Shown here: in pieces, positions 32,163 to 43,429 of the stretch
Position numbering within the stretch: position 1 is the first letter of the stretch
Layout of the letters: each line of letters starts with the position of its first letter
NCBI RefSeq assembly: GCF_000003815.2
Contig: NC_049984.1
Span: 26,468,656 to 26,532,655 of the forward strand
Direction of reading: 5' to 3'
Source of the DNA: Branchiostoma floridae
Taxonomy: Eukaryota > Chordata > Leptocardii > Amphioxiformes > Branchiostomatidae
Length of the DNA stretch: 64,000 nucleotides
Notes under the pieces: model-generated
Told to the model about the DNA's origin: nothing
Database searches by the model: none
The model's input: only the letters and a program-made list of their open reading frames with translations
Program-made: the position numbers and the translations under genes

Positions 32163-33492
32163 TGGTTGGTTGGTTGGTAGGTCATGGAAGATAGCAGAAT
32201 CCCTAAGATGCTACTGTATGGTCAACTGAAGCAAGGGCACCGCAATCGGGGTAGACCCTTTAAAAGATACCGGGACACACTGAAAGGAAACCTTAACCCT
32301 ATTCAGACCGGGGGGGGGCTTTTGAGGCCCGCGGCAACTTCGATGTCCTATAACGCTAGAACGGCTTACGCTAGAGCCACCAAATTTGGTGAGTTTTCCT
32401 AAAATATTGTTGGCAAAAAAATTGCGAAGTTTGAAAAATTTTCGATTTTTTCGTGTTGCCATGGCAACCGATTGTTGACAGGCTGTTTTGCCAAAAATCA
32501 CTATTTTTGGTTCTAACAATGTATTTTTCATATTTATTTGTTATATCACTGCTATTTTGTAACATAAATAAAATCTTATATTATTTAGCATATCTTTCAT
32601 AATTATATATGCATAAATTATGCTAATTTGATGACGTCATCAGCCCAAAATCCAAGATGGCGGACCGTATGGCAAGATCAAGAATAACAAGCTAATTATC
32701 CCTCAGAATTTGTAACTACCTGGTATTTTTTCATCAAAAACCATCTAAATGAATGAAATTAGTCTATTTCCATTGCCCTTTGTGATTATTTGTTGCAAAA
32801 AAAGGATTTTTAAAAATTCAAGGTGGTGGATATAATATGGCGGAGCCCAACTCGTATCTTAGATGTGCATGACGTCATTTTGTGACGTCATTTTGACGTT
32901 ATCGATGTTGCTATTGGCAACACAAGTCGTAATAAACATTATCATTCTGTTATCTGCACTTGTTGTTGCATTTTTTTAGCAAAACTTGAAGTTTTCTGAG
33001 AAAAACCCTTTTTTCATGGGTCCGGCCAATATAATCAAATTGATGACGTCATAATTACGTCATCTTACGTCAACGTAACGTCAAACGTCAAATACTTGTC
33101 AGATATTATGTCGATATTATGTCCTGAAAATTTGGTGGCCCTACGGCACGTCGTTTTAGAGTTATAGGACTTAGAAATGGAGGGCCTCAAAAGCCCCCCC
33201 CCCCGGTCCAGGGATGACCAAAAAGCCCGGTCTGAATAGGGTTAAGAGTTGCAATGTAAACATTAACTCTTGGGAAGAAACTGCTCATGATTGAACAGAC
33301 TGGAAGAGAGTGTAAGTCAGGAATCATGGCCTTTGAATCGAAAAGAGCTGCTGCCATACATGAGAAGAAGGAGAGGAGGAAACAGGGCTCTGTGCCTGTA
33401 AGCTCGAGCTCCTTCATCTGCAGCACCTGCGGCCGCTCCTGCGCCTCCAGAATAGGACTTCACTCCCACATGAGGAGACACCTGGACAAGTG
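32163..33492 (+). pseudogene. Non-LTR retrotransposon C-terminal end with zinc finger
   Basis: The plus strand reads IPKMLLYGQLKQGHRNRGRP then RYRDTLKGNL (32184-32292), is interrupted at TTAA by the element at 32297-33241, and resumes with SCNVNINSWEETAHD. After a shift it ends FESKRAAAIHEKKERRK ... FICSTCGRSCASRIGLHSHM to a stop at 33491. This order (RGRP-RYKDTLK, W-E, CxxC-R-GL-SH-R-H) is the known C-terminal end of one group of animal non-LTR polymerases that close with a C2H2 finger. Only the tail is present, as in a 5'-truncated LINE. Confidence 0.8.
32297..33241. mobile_element. Complete piggyBac-like TTAA non-autonomous element, 945 bp
   Basis: Flanked by TTAA at 32293-32296 and 33242-33245. 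The termini are perfect 16-bp inverted repeats, CCCTATTCAGACCGGG at 32297-32312 and its complement at 33226-33241. Inverted similarity continues inward (gcttttgaggccc at 32318 against gggcctcaaaagc at 33182, then gtcctataac and gccaccaaatttgg-type phrases), about 100 bp in all. There is no transposase. The TTAA duplication and CCCT start are those of piggyBac-type elements. It carries several TGACGTCA sites. Confidence 0.9.
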
Positions 33493-33538
33493 ACTGGCTG
33501 CCTGCCTACTCATCCGTCGACAGCCGACAGGAGAATCC

Positions 33539-33727
33539 ATCATGAGTTCGATCCACAGTCAAGTCATACCAAAGACTTTAGAAATGGTACATGCTGCTTT
33601 TATTAGCACACATCATTTGGGAAAACTATAAGAGTTAAACACACACCACTACCTGTAGACTATCCCCCTGCTGTAGTGAGTGTAGGGAGCTGTGTGGCTC
33701 AGGGTTACAGAAGCGGAAATGAGTGCT
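33539..33727 (+). repeat. tRNA-derived SINE, family 2, copy 2 (5' truncated)
   Basis: Starts at the B box (gagttcgatcc) and continues with the family-2 body (gtcataccaaagac, ggtacatgctgct, cacaccactacc, tatccccctgctgtagtgag). It sits directly behind the LINE zinc-finger end. Confidence 0.8.
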
Positions 33728-34654
33728 TAGAGACGTCTCTCGGATAGGACGTGAAATGGAGGCCCCGGCTTTTGGGAGAGTCACACCTCATGCACTTTAA
33801 AGAACCCACCACACATTCGAAAAAGAGTTGGGGCATACCCCGGTGTGTGATGGTACAAATCCTTCCATCTGGAGTTGGTGATTTGCTACAAATCCCCCGG
33901 ATGGAGGCCTGGATAACCTCCATAAAGATTAGCCACACGGTGCGTGATTTACATCATTCACCCGGACGAGAGACCTGGCGCATCCCCGTATTGTAGAAAG
34001 GGTATGTCACCCCGGAAGGGGCGGTATAACTTTAACGGTGCTGTGACTATGATTGCTCTTGAAAGTCAGTAGTGCCGGCACTATGCCAAACTTGCATGGC
34101 ACAAGTTCGTACCGTAGGGCATGACCTTGGAGAAACGTAGTTATCATTTCATCTGACCTGGACGAGATTCAACTTTTATGACTCTTTTTATGAACTTCAA
34201 TACCAGAGGTGATGACGTAGATAATTCATATGGGCAACCTCACGCGATATAATCCTATATTTGTAAAGATAGTTGCGGGCCATTTTCGAGGCATGAACTA
34301 CGACTTTATGTACATCTGTGATTTATAGCAGAGATTACTAGTAAACTCATACTGTGGAAGCCAGCACACGGGTATACTATACACATGCTGAGCGACCTTG
34401 ACTTACCTATATATACTACTTTAGACCAACTTGCTCGTGATGTAGGGTTGCGGGCCCAGATTTCTACAAACAATCAAGGCCACTTTTATAATATCAACCA
34501 TGGTTGCCTCATATGTTCATGTGCCACTGTCTTCTAGCTTCCAGCCCTTTATGGCAAATATTTTGAACTGTCCTATATTAAGTTCATCAACTATACGGTT
34601 AGTTGTAAAATAATCCTTCACCGAACAAAAGTAGTTTTTACTGCTTTCTGGGTT
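33728..34654. other. Non-coding, probably old repeat sequence
   Basis: 33745-33930 (gtgaaatggaggccccggctt, cactttaaagaacccaccacac, cataccccggtgtg) has the look of an old dispersed repeat, but no second copy lies in this window. The rest is unremarkable. Confidence 0.4.
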
Positions 34655-35225
34655 GGAGAGCCACAAGGACATTACAATGAATGCACCAGCGGTACATACA
34701 AACTTCCTCCAATAGATGGAAAGAAAACGGTAGACATCGTAGTGTACACAGTCATCACCGTACATGTAGTATAACTGCGACGTTGCTTTTATGCTCTACC
34801 TTTCTTTTCAAATTCTAACTGTAAAGTGGATGTCAATCACCGTTGCGGTTATGCGTAGGCCTTGGCATTGACCTAAAAAGGGACGGTTAAACTTGGCGTT
34901 AAATGGCGGTATGCACTTATCTATAATTGAGTAACGTGAAATGCATAGTGACAGGGCGTAAAAGAATATTCCGATCTTCTTGCCGGTCAGGCAATCGCTA
35001 GCTGCAAGTGGTATCTTAGATCTGACAGTAGCTGACGTGCACTTTTGACAATGATGAATGTATTAGACGTAAGCCATTCTGTAGGCTTTAAAGTGATGAG
35101 GCAAGAAAGATGGTTGTCAGTATATATAAAAATATAATATATCATACTACATGTTGGTTGATGGGCGAACGTGCCAAGAGGTCTCTCGTTTTTTTTACAC
35201 ATCTTGAAGAAAGTTTGTTAGCACT
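34655..35225. repeat. ~540-bp duplicated segment, copy 2
   Basis: Homologous to 29425-29965; see that entry. It includes the SINE remnant agccacaaggacat at 34660. Confidence 0.85.
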
Positions 35226-35227
35226 AC

Positions 35228-35475
35228 GGGGCCATTTTTTCAGTGGGTGGAGTGTTCGACTTACAATTGGTAGGTCATGAGTTCGATCCACAGGAAAGTC
35301 ATACCAAAGACTATAAAAATGGTACATGCTGCTTTTTCTACTTAGCACTCCGTATTTGCGAAAGAGTATGGAAGTTGAACACAGACATCACTACCAGACT
35401 AGCCCCCTGTAGTAATGATTGTAGAAAGCTTTGTGGTCCAGGGCTACAGAAGCAGAGATGAGCGCCACCTGATGC
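35228..35475 (+). repeat. tRNA-derived SINE, family 2, copy 3
   Basis: It has a degenerate A-box region (ggtggagtgttcgac near 35253) and a B box gagttcgatcc at 35279, then the same body as copies 1 and 2, ending gcagagatgagcgccacctgatgcacca. Confidence 0.8.
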
Positions 35476-35512
35476 ACCATTTGGTGCTGGAAGGACTTTA
35501 ACTTTGACCTAA

Positions 35513-35698
35513 CACTATTCAGACCGGGGTGGGGCTTTTGAGGCCTGCGCCAACTTTCATGTCGCATTATGCGAGAATAGCTTACGGTAGAGCCACCAAA
35601 TTTGTGACTTTTCCTAAGATTTATTTGACAACAATGTCACAAAGTTTGAAATAATGGTTTATTTTTGTTGTTGCCATGACAACCCTTTGCTTACAGGC
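35513..35698. mobile_element. Second copy of the 945-bp TTAA element, left end
   Basis: cactattcagaccgggg at 35513 and the following sequence (ggggcttttgaggcc, gcttacggtagagccaccaaattt, tgttgccatgacaaccc) match 32297-32475. The flanking TTAA is mutated to CTAA. The rest is lost in the gap. Confidence 0.8.
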
Positions 35699-35798
35699 NN
35701 NNNNNNNNNNNNNNNNNNNNNNNNNNNNNNNNNNNNNNNNNNNNNNNNNNNNNNNNNNNNNNNNNNNNNNNNNNNNNNNNNNNNNNNNNNNNNNNNNN
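35699..35798. other. Assembly gap (100 N)
   Basis: Run of exactly 100 N, lying inside a repeat copy, which probably explains the assembly break. Confidence 0.99.
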
Positions 35799-37895
35799 AA
35801 TAAGTTTATTACCTTCATTAAGTATTTTCACAGCATGGAAAAAAAATATATCCCCGCGCTGTAACAAATTGTATTTACACACCAGAAAATGGAAACCACT
35901 GTACTCTTTCTAAATGCCACATGATTATTGCCACATGACAACTGTATTGTACATTCCGTATGTATTACCCGTATGTCTGTCTTTGTTTGGTATATAAATA
36001 AAGTTTAAAAACAAAACAATATGGTCAATTGTGCTACGAAGGGAATCTGTTTGGTGGAGTATCCAACTCCCACTGACGTTTTAAAATCCTATCTTCATGT
36101 ATTCAAGGCTAACTGCCTCTGGAGCTTTGACTGTCAAAACTTGGTACAAAAATGGACTGTAAAGTCCTCTCGACTTCGCTCTTGTTATTTTCTTGGCCCG
36201 TTAAGCCCCAAAAACGCCTGCCGATATAGAGTATCCATTTTCTTATCGGCGAAACCCGGCCTATTGATTTTTCCGTTGTTTTCTTTTCTTTTTCAAACAG
36301 GCACAATGAGAAAAAACGGGTTTGTACCGGTACGATGTACCGATTCAATTGCTGGTATATTATAATATGTGTGTTTAATCCTATGTTTAACCTTCCTGGC
36401 CACTTAGATTCATACTGAATGCAATCATTTGGCCATCTTTTTATTCGCGCGCTCGCATCAGTTTTTGCGTTCTTTTGATGGCATCCATATAATCAAATCA
36501 ACATGGTCTTACGTGTATCGATTTTTTTAAAGAGTGATACTTCGAAAACCCCCCATGTAACCCTCGGTGTGCTGCATACGTCATCCATCCAGCCGCCACC
36601 GAATACCCTCTCCAGATGAAATATACACAAGCGCCGCCATAAAATAGTGCAGCCAAAAAGGGACCGTGCAATTGATATGCGGTTTCATTTGATGCTTTTG
36701 TTTGCTAATGACTATTAAATGAATTTTTTAGTAATTGTTAACGATGTAAGCTGTATGTAAGTGATTCATTTAAAGTTCAGCAGCATTCCAGATGCTTACG
36801 CGCATTGATACAAGAGAAGTGTTTTTGTACTGTGCAGAATCCACGCATTGTAGGGCGGCCATTGTGAGGTGAGGGTCGGTAGATAACGTTTGTCTTCTTA
36901 TTTTACTTCATTGTGCCTCAGAAATATTTCTTGGTATCTTATAGTATAGCTGTACATTGCAGTTTGAAACTGAAAAAAAATATTAACGGTGAGGAAAATT
37001 GGTTTTGCTGAGGGTAATGGCGGCCTTTTGTGGGGGAAATTTCTGTCCTTGAAAACTCAGGGCCGAAAGGATAAAGTTTGTCTGAAATCCTCGACGATAC
37101 CGGCGTATTTGAAGCACACAACCTTTTTTTTTGGTTACAAAACGAGGTTGTTGACGATGTTTCAGTGATGTTTGTGTGTGTGAAGGTCCGTTTCTGTTAC
37201 CGAGTCCTGTAGCTACAGAACAAAGGACCGGGGTGGCGTGGTCAGGTCCTACGGGTTCTTTGTTCTCACAGGGTTTTATATGTAAACCGTCTTGGAAAGG
37301 ACAGAAGTTACTGAGGTGGTATCCAAATTTGAATTAAAAATTTAAAGTGCTACCAAATTTGTAATGTCCTCAACTTGATTTTGAGATGTACTGTGCTCCA
37401 GCTGAAGTTAAACCTCGGTATAATATATTGTAATAGGAACTACGCTAGTCTAAAAGATTAGAATGGGTACGGGCATGTATATATATACATCATGCTCAGT
37501 CACAATTGTTTGAGAAATTATGTGTAATGTATTTAATTGTACGGTCTCGACTGCTGATGTTGTGCAATAATAATTAATATGAATATTTCTGTCCCACAGG
37601 TCCAGAGATGCCACATGGGTCTAGTGATCTTTGAGGTGTTCATCACCAAGTGTGGAATCATCTTATACCTACTGCAGGATGCTGAGACAACACAACCAGT
37701 CCCTTGATGGGAACAACAGTAGCTGTTGCAAAGTTATCTTCTGTACACATCCAAATATAAACAGGTGACAGAGCAAAGCTATTGGCAAAGGCAGGACATC
37801 CAGCTTATTCGGGTTCTGTTAGTCAGGTCTTAAAGTATTACAGCTGTCAAGCCTCTTGGAAACCCAGACTTCGGGGACTGTGCCTCTGGCTCAGT
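35799..37895. other. Non-coding stretch
   Basis: No recognisable protein or repeat. aataaa (35997) and several AT runs occur. It could be intron or flank. Confidence 0.4.
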
Positions 37896-37899
37896 AGGG

Positions 37900-38127
37900 G
37901 CTTGTTCAGCTAAGTTAGATGGGTTTGCTGGATGTCAAGGCCACAAATAATGTTAAGTTCCTTTTGCTCTTGTTCCTGATGGTACTTTGCCTCAGCCCGA
38001 CCTAGAGATGATCCCGGTAAACTACTGCCAATATTGTTGTTCTCCGCTTGTTTTCTTCCTCGTACGCCTCGCTGGCAGTAGCCACTTTTTCTGCATTGTA
38101 GTCTGATCAGTGTCTGGGATATAAAGT
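37900..38127 (-). CDS. Candidate terminal exon, unrecognised
   Basis: After a good acceptor (tttactttatatcccag) the minus strand reads TLIRLQCRKSGYCQRGVRGR, then GSSLPGSSLGRAEAKYHQEQ and a stop at about 37910. It is hydrophilic and basic, with no family recognised. It lies downstream, on the same strand, of the polymerase-like gene at 38.6-40.6 kb, but no link could be shown. Confidence 0.3.
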
Positions 38128-38629
38128 AAATATGGGTTATACAGTAGTAACACCAACCCTGTCCTAACATCTGGAGTGGTGATTCCGCCTTAAATGTTCC
38201 AGAAGCCTAAATCCAGAGAACACTTCATTTATGTATTCACTGAATTTAAAACAAGAGGTATATAAAACTGAAGCATGCGCAATTTTGGCATATACTGATA
38301 CCCCGAACAATCCTCTGTGGGGGAGATCAAATCTGATGCTTCCCTTAGAAACTTGTACTTCATAGAACGCACCCGCAACTTCTGAAATTGGTAAAAAAAA
38401 CACGGAATGGATATTTCGGGATGCCGTTTCTGCGTAACGGGTCTCCTCGGTATTCCAGACCTTCCCTTAAAGTTGAGATTTCCCCACCCTCGTTGGGTCT
38501 GTACATACTCATTTCAGGGTATGCAGCGCAGTGCTGACCCTGACCTCTTTTTGTTCATGTTCAACAGCCCGAAAAATTAACATGCAATTTTGAAAAGTAT
38601 ATTTTTGAATGTTTGTAGCATTGTGCTCT

Positions 38630-39600
38630 GACTTTTTTTCTTTTCCTATTAAATAATCATTGTAAAATAACATTGTTATACAAGAATGAGATTTTGTTAA
38701 AGTTGGGTACCAAAGTTTCAAGCAACATACGTGGTACAACAGCATGTTTTGTTTGTTGGCCTCCTCTTCCTCTATTCTTGCAATGTCTTGTTGTCTTTTA
38801 TTTGTCATGGTTTCAAATACCCACTCGAACTTGTCTCTCAGTTTCTCGTATGCCGCGAACCTGACTTGTTCCAGATACGACAAGAATGTTTCGACGAGAG
38901 CGGCCGGATCCCCCTCTGAGATGAAGCACTTCGGTTCCGTGAATCCTGGAACGTTTCAACAGACGCAGACGCTGAGGAGCTCGTGAACGGCCTCCCATGT
39001 CATTTTCGGTGTTTGTTGACCCGAGATCGATTTTAATAAGCATTCTATATCATACATTGGCCTGTATGGATAGTAACGATCTTTCTCTTGTATCAGGATT
39101 CCTTCGTCTTGTAACTCTTCGAAAATTGTACGCTTCACGCCCCACCTGGATACACGTATTTTGTAGTTCCGGTGCATGTTCCCTCGTGCCTGTTTAGATA
39201 CCCGTGTGTGTGAACTTCTGACCACACTTGCAACAGGACAAGGAATTTGCGTATTTTTAAAACTCGGTGAAGTAGCTTAAGTGTTCTTCATACAAATTTA
39301 GATAGATGGCGTCTCTGTGTATCGCCAAGGGGCGCCTGATCAGTTCTGCAAATGTACTTTGATCTTCATCGTCTTGGTGTAGGCGATACAGGTGTACATT
39401 GACGCCAAAGAGTTATTCTATATCGCGAAGTTCATTCAGCGTCACCCCTTTGAACTCATCCCGTGTCTTCCCGACATGCCATAGGTACCTCTCGAGCAGG
39501 GATTTGGCGGTCTTATCCAGGAGACGATGGCTTTGTTGTTGATAATATAGTCTGGCAAAGAAAGTCTGAAGCGCCTATCGGGTGTTCTATAACTTACTGA
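38630..39600 (-). pseudogene. DNA polymerase B-like protein (finger plus exonuclease start)
   Basis: The minus strand reads SLLERYLWHVGKTRDEFKGV, LFGVNVHLYRL, FAELIRRPLAIHRDAIYLNL and EEHLSYFTEF, then a C-x2-C...H-x4-C finger (CCKCGQKFTHTG then NRHEGTC). Next come KRTIFEELQDEGILI, DRYYPYRPMYDIECLL and FISEGDPAALVETFLSYLEQ. MYDIEC fits exonuclease motif I (DxE) of family B polymerases. The whole order resembles the protein-primed-type polymerase genes (DNA_pol_B_2 group) found in Polinton-like and other animal elements, from memory. TAA codons at 39415-39413 and 39260-39258 and at least two frameshifts show it is dead. The polymerase palm is absent; sense ends near a possible donor (cac|gtatgt, about 38727). 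Confidence 0.55.
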
Positions 39601-39849
39601 CGTAGAATGTTGCATTTGTAACCTTGCGCACTACAATATTAGAGTTGGTTCTCTACTGTTTTGCGTATTCCAGAAAACCGTATTCCAACGTTCCAACATA
39701 TTCGCGTTCGATCCCGTTTTCGTTTTCCACTTACATTGGCTTCTCTAGAAAAATGTGATTGTTCCTGCTTGAGTAGAAATATCTCAATTCTCCCGTTTTC
39801 AAATTCATGGCCATCAAGGCACCCATCTTCTCCTCGTTAAGGATGAAGA

Positions 39850-40642
39850 CAAGTAGAAACCTCACATCCCTTGCGACTCTTTTTGAGGCTCCACTGTGGC
39901 GAGGCTGGCTTTATCTGTGTAGCCTGCCTCTGCAGAGAGGGCCGCACTGAAGGTGTACAGATGGTCCTTCAGAACGCTGGGAAGGTAAAATTTAGCATCG
40001 TTATGCAATATGCCAATCCTCTTGGCCAGGGTGTCTGGCAGGTCACAGTACACCTAGTCCTGTCGGAGTTGTTGAAGCGCCAGGCGGTTGTGGCCCCGGG
40101 TCCCTGAACAACTTCCTTCGTAGGCGCCCTGTACGCTGGTGGAATGTGTCCCCGAGATTTTGTCGGCTTCCCCTGCGAACTTCCTTGATCTCTTCTCTGC
40201 TCATAACCATCTTCTTAATGGTTCGGCCTAACCAGCAGAAAAACGTACCCAATCCAGCACAGCCAACCCCATGCGCAGGCCGTAGTTGAGGTCTACGAAA
40301 AAGATCCTTTTATCCACATACTGTAGACAGGAGCTATTGAAGGATTCGACGTACAGGGTGTCCACTGAACTGCTCGTCTGCCGCACCACAACATGTGAAC
40401 TGAGTATGTTTCTGTTGCAATATACATAGTAATACAGGTACAAGAAACCATAGGTAGTCCCAACCTGCTTGTAAAGTGATGGCCTCCAAGCAGTCTAAGA
40501 GGGGCTGCCCCTTTGGCGAGTATTTATCTTTAATAGTGTGGTTTTCTGGAACCGTTAAGTCATGACTGGCACAGTGGAAATACGATGCTCTGGCTGCAAC
40601 CATATGCAAATTAGCTGCGCAACCATTCTCGACTCCTGTCAT
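39850..40642 (-). pseudogene. N-terminal part of the same polymerase-like gene or a neighbour
   Basis: The first frame starts at 40642 (MTGVENGCAANLHMVAARAS) and may splice at gcag|gttggg to an acceptor (attgcaacag) near 40408. The next stretch reads SSVDTLYVESFNSSCLQYVD, FFVDLNYGLRMGLAVLDWV and, after shifts, CDLPDTLAKRIGILHNDAKF and VLKDHLYTFSAALSAE. It lies directly upstream of the polymerase-like sequence on the same strand. I do not recognise a domain and the frames are broken. Confidence 0.4.
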
Positions 40643-41038
40643 ATTTCCATCATCATTTAATTAAAGCACTGAGCTCTGCAGTTGCCTGGGTTGAGATTTA
40701 GTATAGTTAGATCTTTATGTATGGTGCCACAGAGCGTTTTCCCAGTCATTTTGTTGCATTGTGCAAACGCTAAGCAAGAGCAATCACTCTAAAGGTTTCT
40801 GACAGCTGTATCGTAACGGCTGCTCAGCTGGTAGCAATGGTAGCCTTCTTTTTTTAATATTGATAGGGATTTAGAATGTGTCCTCTTGACTATTGGCCTC
40901 AGAATGGTTGTGTTTGTAATGCCAACACAACACTGAGAAGTTTCCATGGTCTAATTCTCACATCCTGACAAATACATTCAAGTATGATATAGCACACTAT
41001 ACCTAGAACCTGCATGACACAATGTATTAGATACATAC

Positions 41039-41270
41039 TTTCTATAGCGTCCAGCACGTTCTTGTTTAGCTGCATCTTGCCGTCCCGTGCCCCCTTGCTT
41101 GTGAATGCTGTGTAGTTTGTTAGGTAAATCTCTTGGTGGAAGAAGTCAAACAATAAATGGGTGAGCTTCCTTCCATTGTGGCTTGCCCTGTTGACCAGAA
41201 CCAGCAGGTCAGCGTTGCTGATGAACACACCTGTTCCAGGATACAGCTGTCTGTCTCCAGGGCTGGGTCC
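41039..41270 (-). CDS. BEN-domain exon
   Basis: This internal exon has an acceptor cactgcag at 41271 and a donor gtatgt at 41038. It reads LYPGTGVFISNADLLVLVNR, NGRKLTHLLFDFFHQEIYL and LNKNVLDAIE. This follows the BEN fold pattern: LYPGTGVFI-AxL, RKL-xxLL-x-F, then a short loop and LD/LN-xLxAI. BEN domains bind DNA and partners in chromatin proteins. The frame is open across all 232 bases. Other exons of the gene were not identified with certainty, but further BEN-like exons lie on the same strand at 45.9 and 47.2 kb. Confidence 0.7.
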
Positions 41271-41813
41271 CTGCAGTGAATATGATTCAGGTAAAACAAA
41301 ATTAGACATAAAACCACAACTTAAAAGCATTGCAGACAGGAATGATAAAACAGTCAACTATGTATGCTAACTGATGCTAAGTTTATTCTACAACTGAACA
41401 GGACATCACTCAACACTCTTACTGCAAGCAACCAGTAATCTGAATTGTTGCACAAATTCTAAATATCGGAGACGGCTATATTACTATGAGCGGGCCTAGC
41501 TCGCTAGGGACCTGCTGACACATAGCGAACATTTTAAATGTAAGACAACGACTATATTTCGTCCAAGCCTCGGTCAATGTGACCGGGTCAACTTTGACTG
41601 AGTCAAAAAGCACACGCGACGCCCTACCTATTTTAAAATCGGCCAGCGATCAAGACATTTGCAACAAGTTTGACCGAAGTTAATCGATTATGTGACAGGA
41701 TATATAGATTTATCAACTTGAACTTGAACAATGCAACTTTTTCTCTCTTCTCGGTAGCGCTTAATCTGACCGTTCCTCCTAAACGAGTATGCTAAACTCT
41801 GTCTCGTCTCCAG

Positions 41814-41896
41814 ACTGTCCTGCACTGCGGGGAGATCACTGAGTACCTGGCAGACAACCTGTTTGATCAGCCATGCGTCCTTGACTCATTTCCCAG
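41814..41896 (+). CDS. Candidate internal exon, unrecognised
   Basis: A good acceptor (tctcgtctccag) and donor (ttcccag|gtgcta) flank 83 bases that read VLHCGEITEYLADNLFDQP in the open frame. There is no family. It is on the opposite strand to its neighbours, so it may be spurious. Confidence 0.25.
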
Positions 41897-41999
41897 GTGC
41901 TATGTCTTTCCAGGTGTTACGGCACATCATTTGTAAATGTCAAAATGTATCGTTAGAGTGAGATGATAGAATGCTACGAAATTGGCATGGAATGTGCTA

Positions 42000-42640
42000 C
42001 TAAGAATTAGCAAGCTGGCGGTAGTCTTTAAATGCCCTCTTCAGCGTGTCTAAGATTTTCTGGGGATCCCCCCGGTCCCCTGGCTCTAGAACGTTAACCT
42101 CCTGTTTCTCTTCCCCCTCTGAATTCGTCCAGATCAGATTGTTAGGGAGTACATCCCCCATGTGTTTAAGGCCCCCCTCTACCTCATCTAGCCAGTCTTC
42201 GAACGAAAGTGATGCGTCGCCCCCCGAGAACTTTGGCAGGTTCCGATCAGTGTGTACAACTATTGTGGGCTGTCCATTCGACAGGCAAGATGTGGAACAA
42301 CGGTTCCGGGGCGGAGATGGAGTTCTAGACCGACGTATGCAGAGTGGAGTTAGATGGGGTACGCGGAATGAATCCATATGGTGGCAGTGGTCCCATATCT
42401 GGTCCCATATCTGGAGTGTATAGAGGGTCCCTTACTCGGGGTCTTCTCCCGGACACGTCGGACGGTTCCATGTACTCGTCGTGAACAACCCCGGGCCTAC
42501 TCTTGGGGTCTCCCCCTCCGCGCCTATCTGCGACCTCATCTCCTCCCTTATTCCTTCTAGCTCGGACCTGACGTTCCCAAGACCGACCGCCATATTTCCG
42601 TTTATGTCCATACACCCATGTGAAGTTCTACTTTACTTTC
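42000..42640 (-). pseudogene. Retrotransposon Gag-like gene, best copy
   Basis: The 125-codon frame (42377-42000) has IVVHTDRNLPKFSGGDASL, FEDWLDEVEGGLKHMGD and DRGDPQKILDTLKRAFKDYR, typical of the start of the capsid region of Ty3-like Gags. Upstream, in two other frames, are an ATG-led coiled-coil-like stretch (MDINGNMAVGLGNVRSELEG) and a Pro/Asp-rich linker (DPLYTPDMGPDMGPLPPYG) with a short repeat. So two frame changes separate the N-terminus from the capsid part. No protease, RT or integrase follows on the minus strand. Confidence 0.6.
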
Positions 42641-42718
42641 CGCCGTCTATCCCCTACTATAGTAGTCGCTTTGGTTGTGGTCCCCCGTGACTGGTGTATA
42701 TCAGCAAGGGCAACTGTC

Positions 42719-43018
42719 TCAGTAGGAGTGACAATGACCCAATACCGAACGGCCACGTGACTGGGGCGTCTCTGACCTTCGCAAGATATATTTTAAACAA
42801 TACGTTCCCCCCTCGGCCAACCTGTTTCCTATCTCATCTAACTCGAAAGGGTGAGCGAACCAGATCACGCGGAAGAAAGTACCCAGAAAATTTACTATCT
42901 GCCCTTGCACTAGGATGTAGTACCGGCGTCGTGCCGCAATAGCAAGGGCTAATAAAACGTCACTCGCGTTACCCGGGGCGACCGCGATCAACAGTGCTCC
43001 GCTCGGGCCTACCGACAT
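42719..43018 (-). CDS. Unrecognised 99-codon frame upstream of Gag-like gene
   Basis: It starts MSVGPSGALLIAVAPGNASD, with a hydrophobic N-terminal third, then reads FFRVIWFAHPFELDEIGNRL. No family was recognised. It may belong to the same element as the Gag-like gene or be chance. Confidence 0.25.
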   Translation of the reverse strand: MSVGPSGALLIAVAPGNASDVLLALAIAARRRYYILVQGQIVNFLGTFFRVIWFAHPFELDEIGNRLAEGGTYCLKYILRRSETPQSRGRSVLGHCHSY

Positions 43019-43429
43019 GAGCTATCCTTCAGTACTGGTTCAAAGATCCTTCCTATCTACCTCTGTCATCCATTCTATATCCTTAAAACCACAATTTCAA
43101 TACTAACACATAATCTAAATCACACACAAATGCTACCTAAACATGAATACAACCTGTCTACAAAAGTTTACTAGGACCGGGCCAAGACTGTGCAACGCGG
43201 TTCTGCTCCCCAAACAACAGTACATGAAATAGTTTTTGTTTTCTTGATACGAGTTGTCCAGCTGGAGGTACAGGTAGGGCGGTAGACGACCACCCCTTTC
43301 GCGGACCCTGGCTCAGTCGGCTGCTTAATATTCTACAGTTATTACCTCTCAGTTCTGTTCGACAACAATCCGCCACACTCATGGCAGAATGTGTGGCGTC
43401 GGTCACAAGTTGCGACACATTACGGCGTT

